From: an uncultured beta proteobacterium
Lineage (GTDB): Bacteria; Pseudomonadota; Gammaproteobacteria; Burkholderiales; Burkholderiaceae
Assembly (NCBI GenBank): GCA_903938955.1
Contig: CAJAFJ010000308.1
Coordinates: forward strand, 1 to 5,689
Direction of reading: 5' to 3'
Length of the DNA: 5,689 nucleotides
Notes under the pieces: generated by a model
What the model saw: the letters and a program-made list of their open reading frames with translations, nothing else
Databases searched by the model: none
What the model was told of the DNA's origin: nothing
Shown here: positions 5,375 to 5,689 of the stretch, piece after piece
How the letters are laid out: each line of letters starts with the position of its first letter
Numbering within the stretch: the first letter of the stretch is position 1
Position numbers and translations under genes: made by a program

Positions 5375-5689
5375 ATGAGCACCCCTACACCCGCCACCTC
5401 CAAGCCAGCCGCCGCAGCGGCGCCCGAAGCCGTCAAGCCCAGCAACTTTTTACGCCAAATCATAGAGCACGACCTGGCCGCCGGCACCTACGCCCAGCGC
5501 AAATGGGCCGGTAGCCCCGGTGATGCTGCCCACCACGCGGCAGGCCAGCCCGACCCTGCCAAAATCCGCACCCGTTTTCCGCCCGAGCCCAACGGCTACC
5601 TGCACGTCGGTCACGCCAAAAGCATCTGCCTCAACTTTGGCCTGGCGCGCGACTACGGCGGCGTGTGCCACCTGCGCTTTGACGTCAAA
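5375..5689 (+). CDS. glnS: Glutamine--tRNA ligase, N-terminal part (cut by window edge)
   Basis: Cytoplasmic class I aminoacyl-tRNA synthetase that charges tRNA-Gln. The first 105 residues are visible. Seen: an Ala/Pro-rich lead of about 20 residues, N-F-L-R-Q-I-I at 24-30, then the ATP-binding signature [12 protein letters not shown] at 69-80 (the HIGH motif) followed by A-K-S-I-C-L-N-F. Compared with E. coli GlnS there are extra residues at about 40-62 ([11 protein letters not shown]), which I take to be usual for betaproteobacteria. The last visible residues read L-R-F-D-V-K where the family has L-R-F-D-D-T-N-P. The ATG at 5375 lacks a Shine-Dalgarno. A GTG at 5339, in frame with AAGG 8 bases upstream, would add 12 residues and is a real alternative start. 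It is the only plus-strand gene in the window. Confidence 0.93.
   Translation, partial: MSTPTPATSKPAAAAAPEAVKPSNFLRQIIEHDLAAGTYAQRKWAGSPGDAAHHAAGQPDPAKIRTRFPPEPNGYLHVGHAKSICLNFGLARDYGGVCHLRFDVK

Overview
This window looks like chromosomal DNA of a betaproteobacterium. The family-level guess is Comamonadaceae (Rhodoferax/Polaromonas-like), from the GC-rich codon use, the form of GlnS with an insertion before its HIGH motif, and the PxPV-type secreted protein. This is inferred from protein character, with no database search. Coding density is high. Every gene reads on the minus strand except the last, glnS, which reads plus. No tRNA, rRNA, IS element, CRISPR array or phage gene is visible, and no stretch over 300 bases lacks a gene.

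Layout from left to right: (1) 1-308, the N-terminal part of uppP (undecaprenyl-diphosphatase), cut by the window edge. (2) 387-3533, a complete four-gene iron-uptake operon, transcribed leftward in the order ftrA, ftrB, ftrC, ftrD, with gaps of 20 and 12 bases and one 8-base overlap. (3) 3541-3591, a 51-bp near-palindrome directly upstream of ftrA that holds two Fur-box-like sequences and contains the ftrA ribosome binding site. (4) 3648-4052, a small secreted protein rich in Pro, Tyr and Gln with a His/Arg/Gly tail. (5) 4177-5301, an unrecognised multi-pass membrane protein. (6) 5375-5689, the start of glnS, divergent from the membrane protein gene.

The four Ftr proteins form a recognisable machine of the FtrABCD type known from Bordetella and Brucella. 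FtrA (P19/Tpd family) binds metal in the periplasm, and FtrB is a small periplasmic cupredoxin-fold protein thought to handle the redox step. FtrC is the FTR1-family permease with two R-E-x-x-E motifs. FtrD is a membrane polyferredoxin with eight cysteines that fit two [4Fe-4S] clusters and probably moves electrons for the system. The operator predicts repression by Fur when iron is sufficient.

The system itself is known. The parts most worth a second look are the operator architecture (two Fur boxes 22 bp apart about one symmetry centre, with the Shine-Dalgarno inside one arm), the small secreted protein just upstream of the operator, and the end of the visible glnS, which departs from the expected family sequence.
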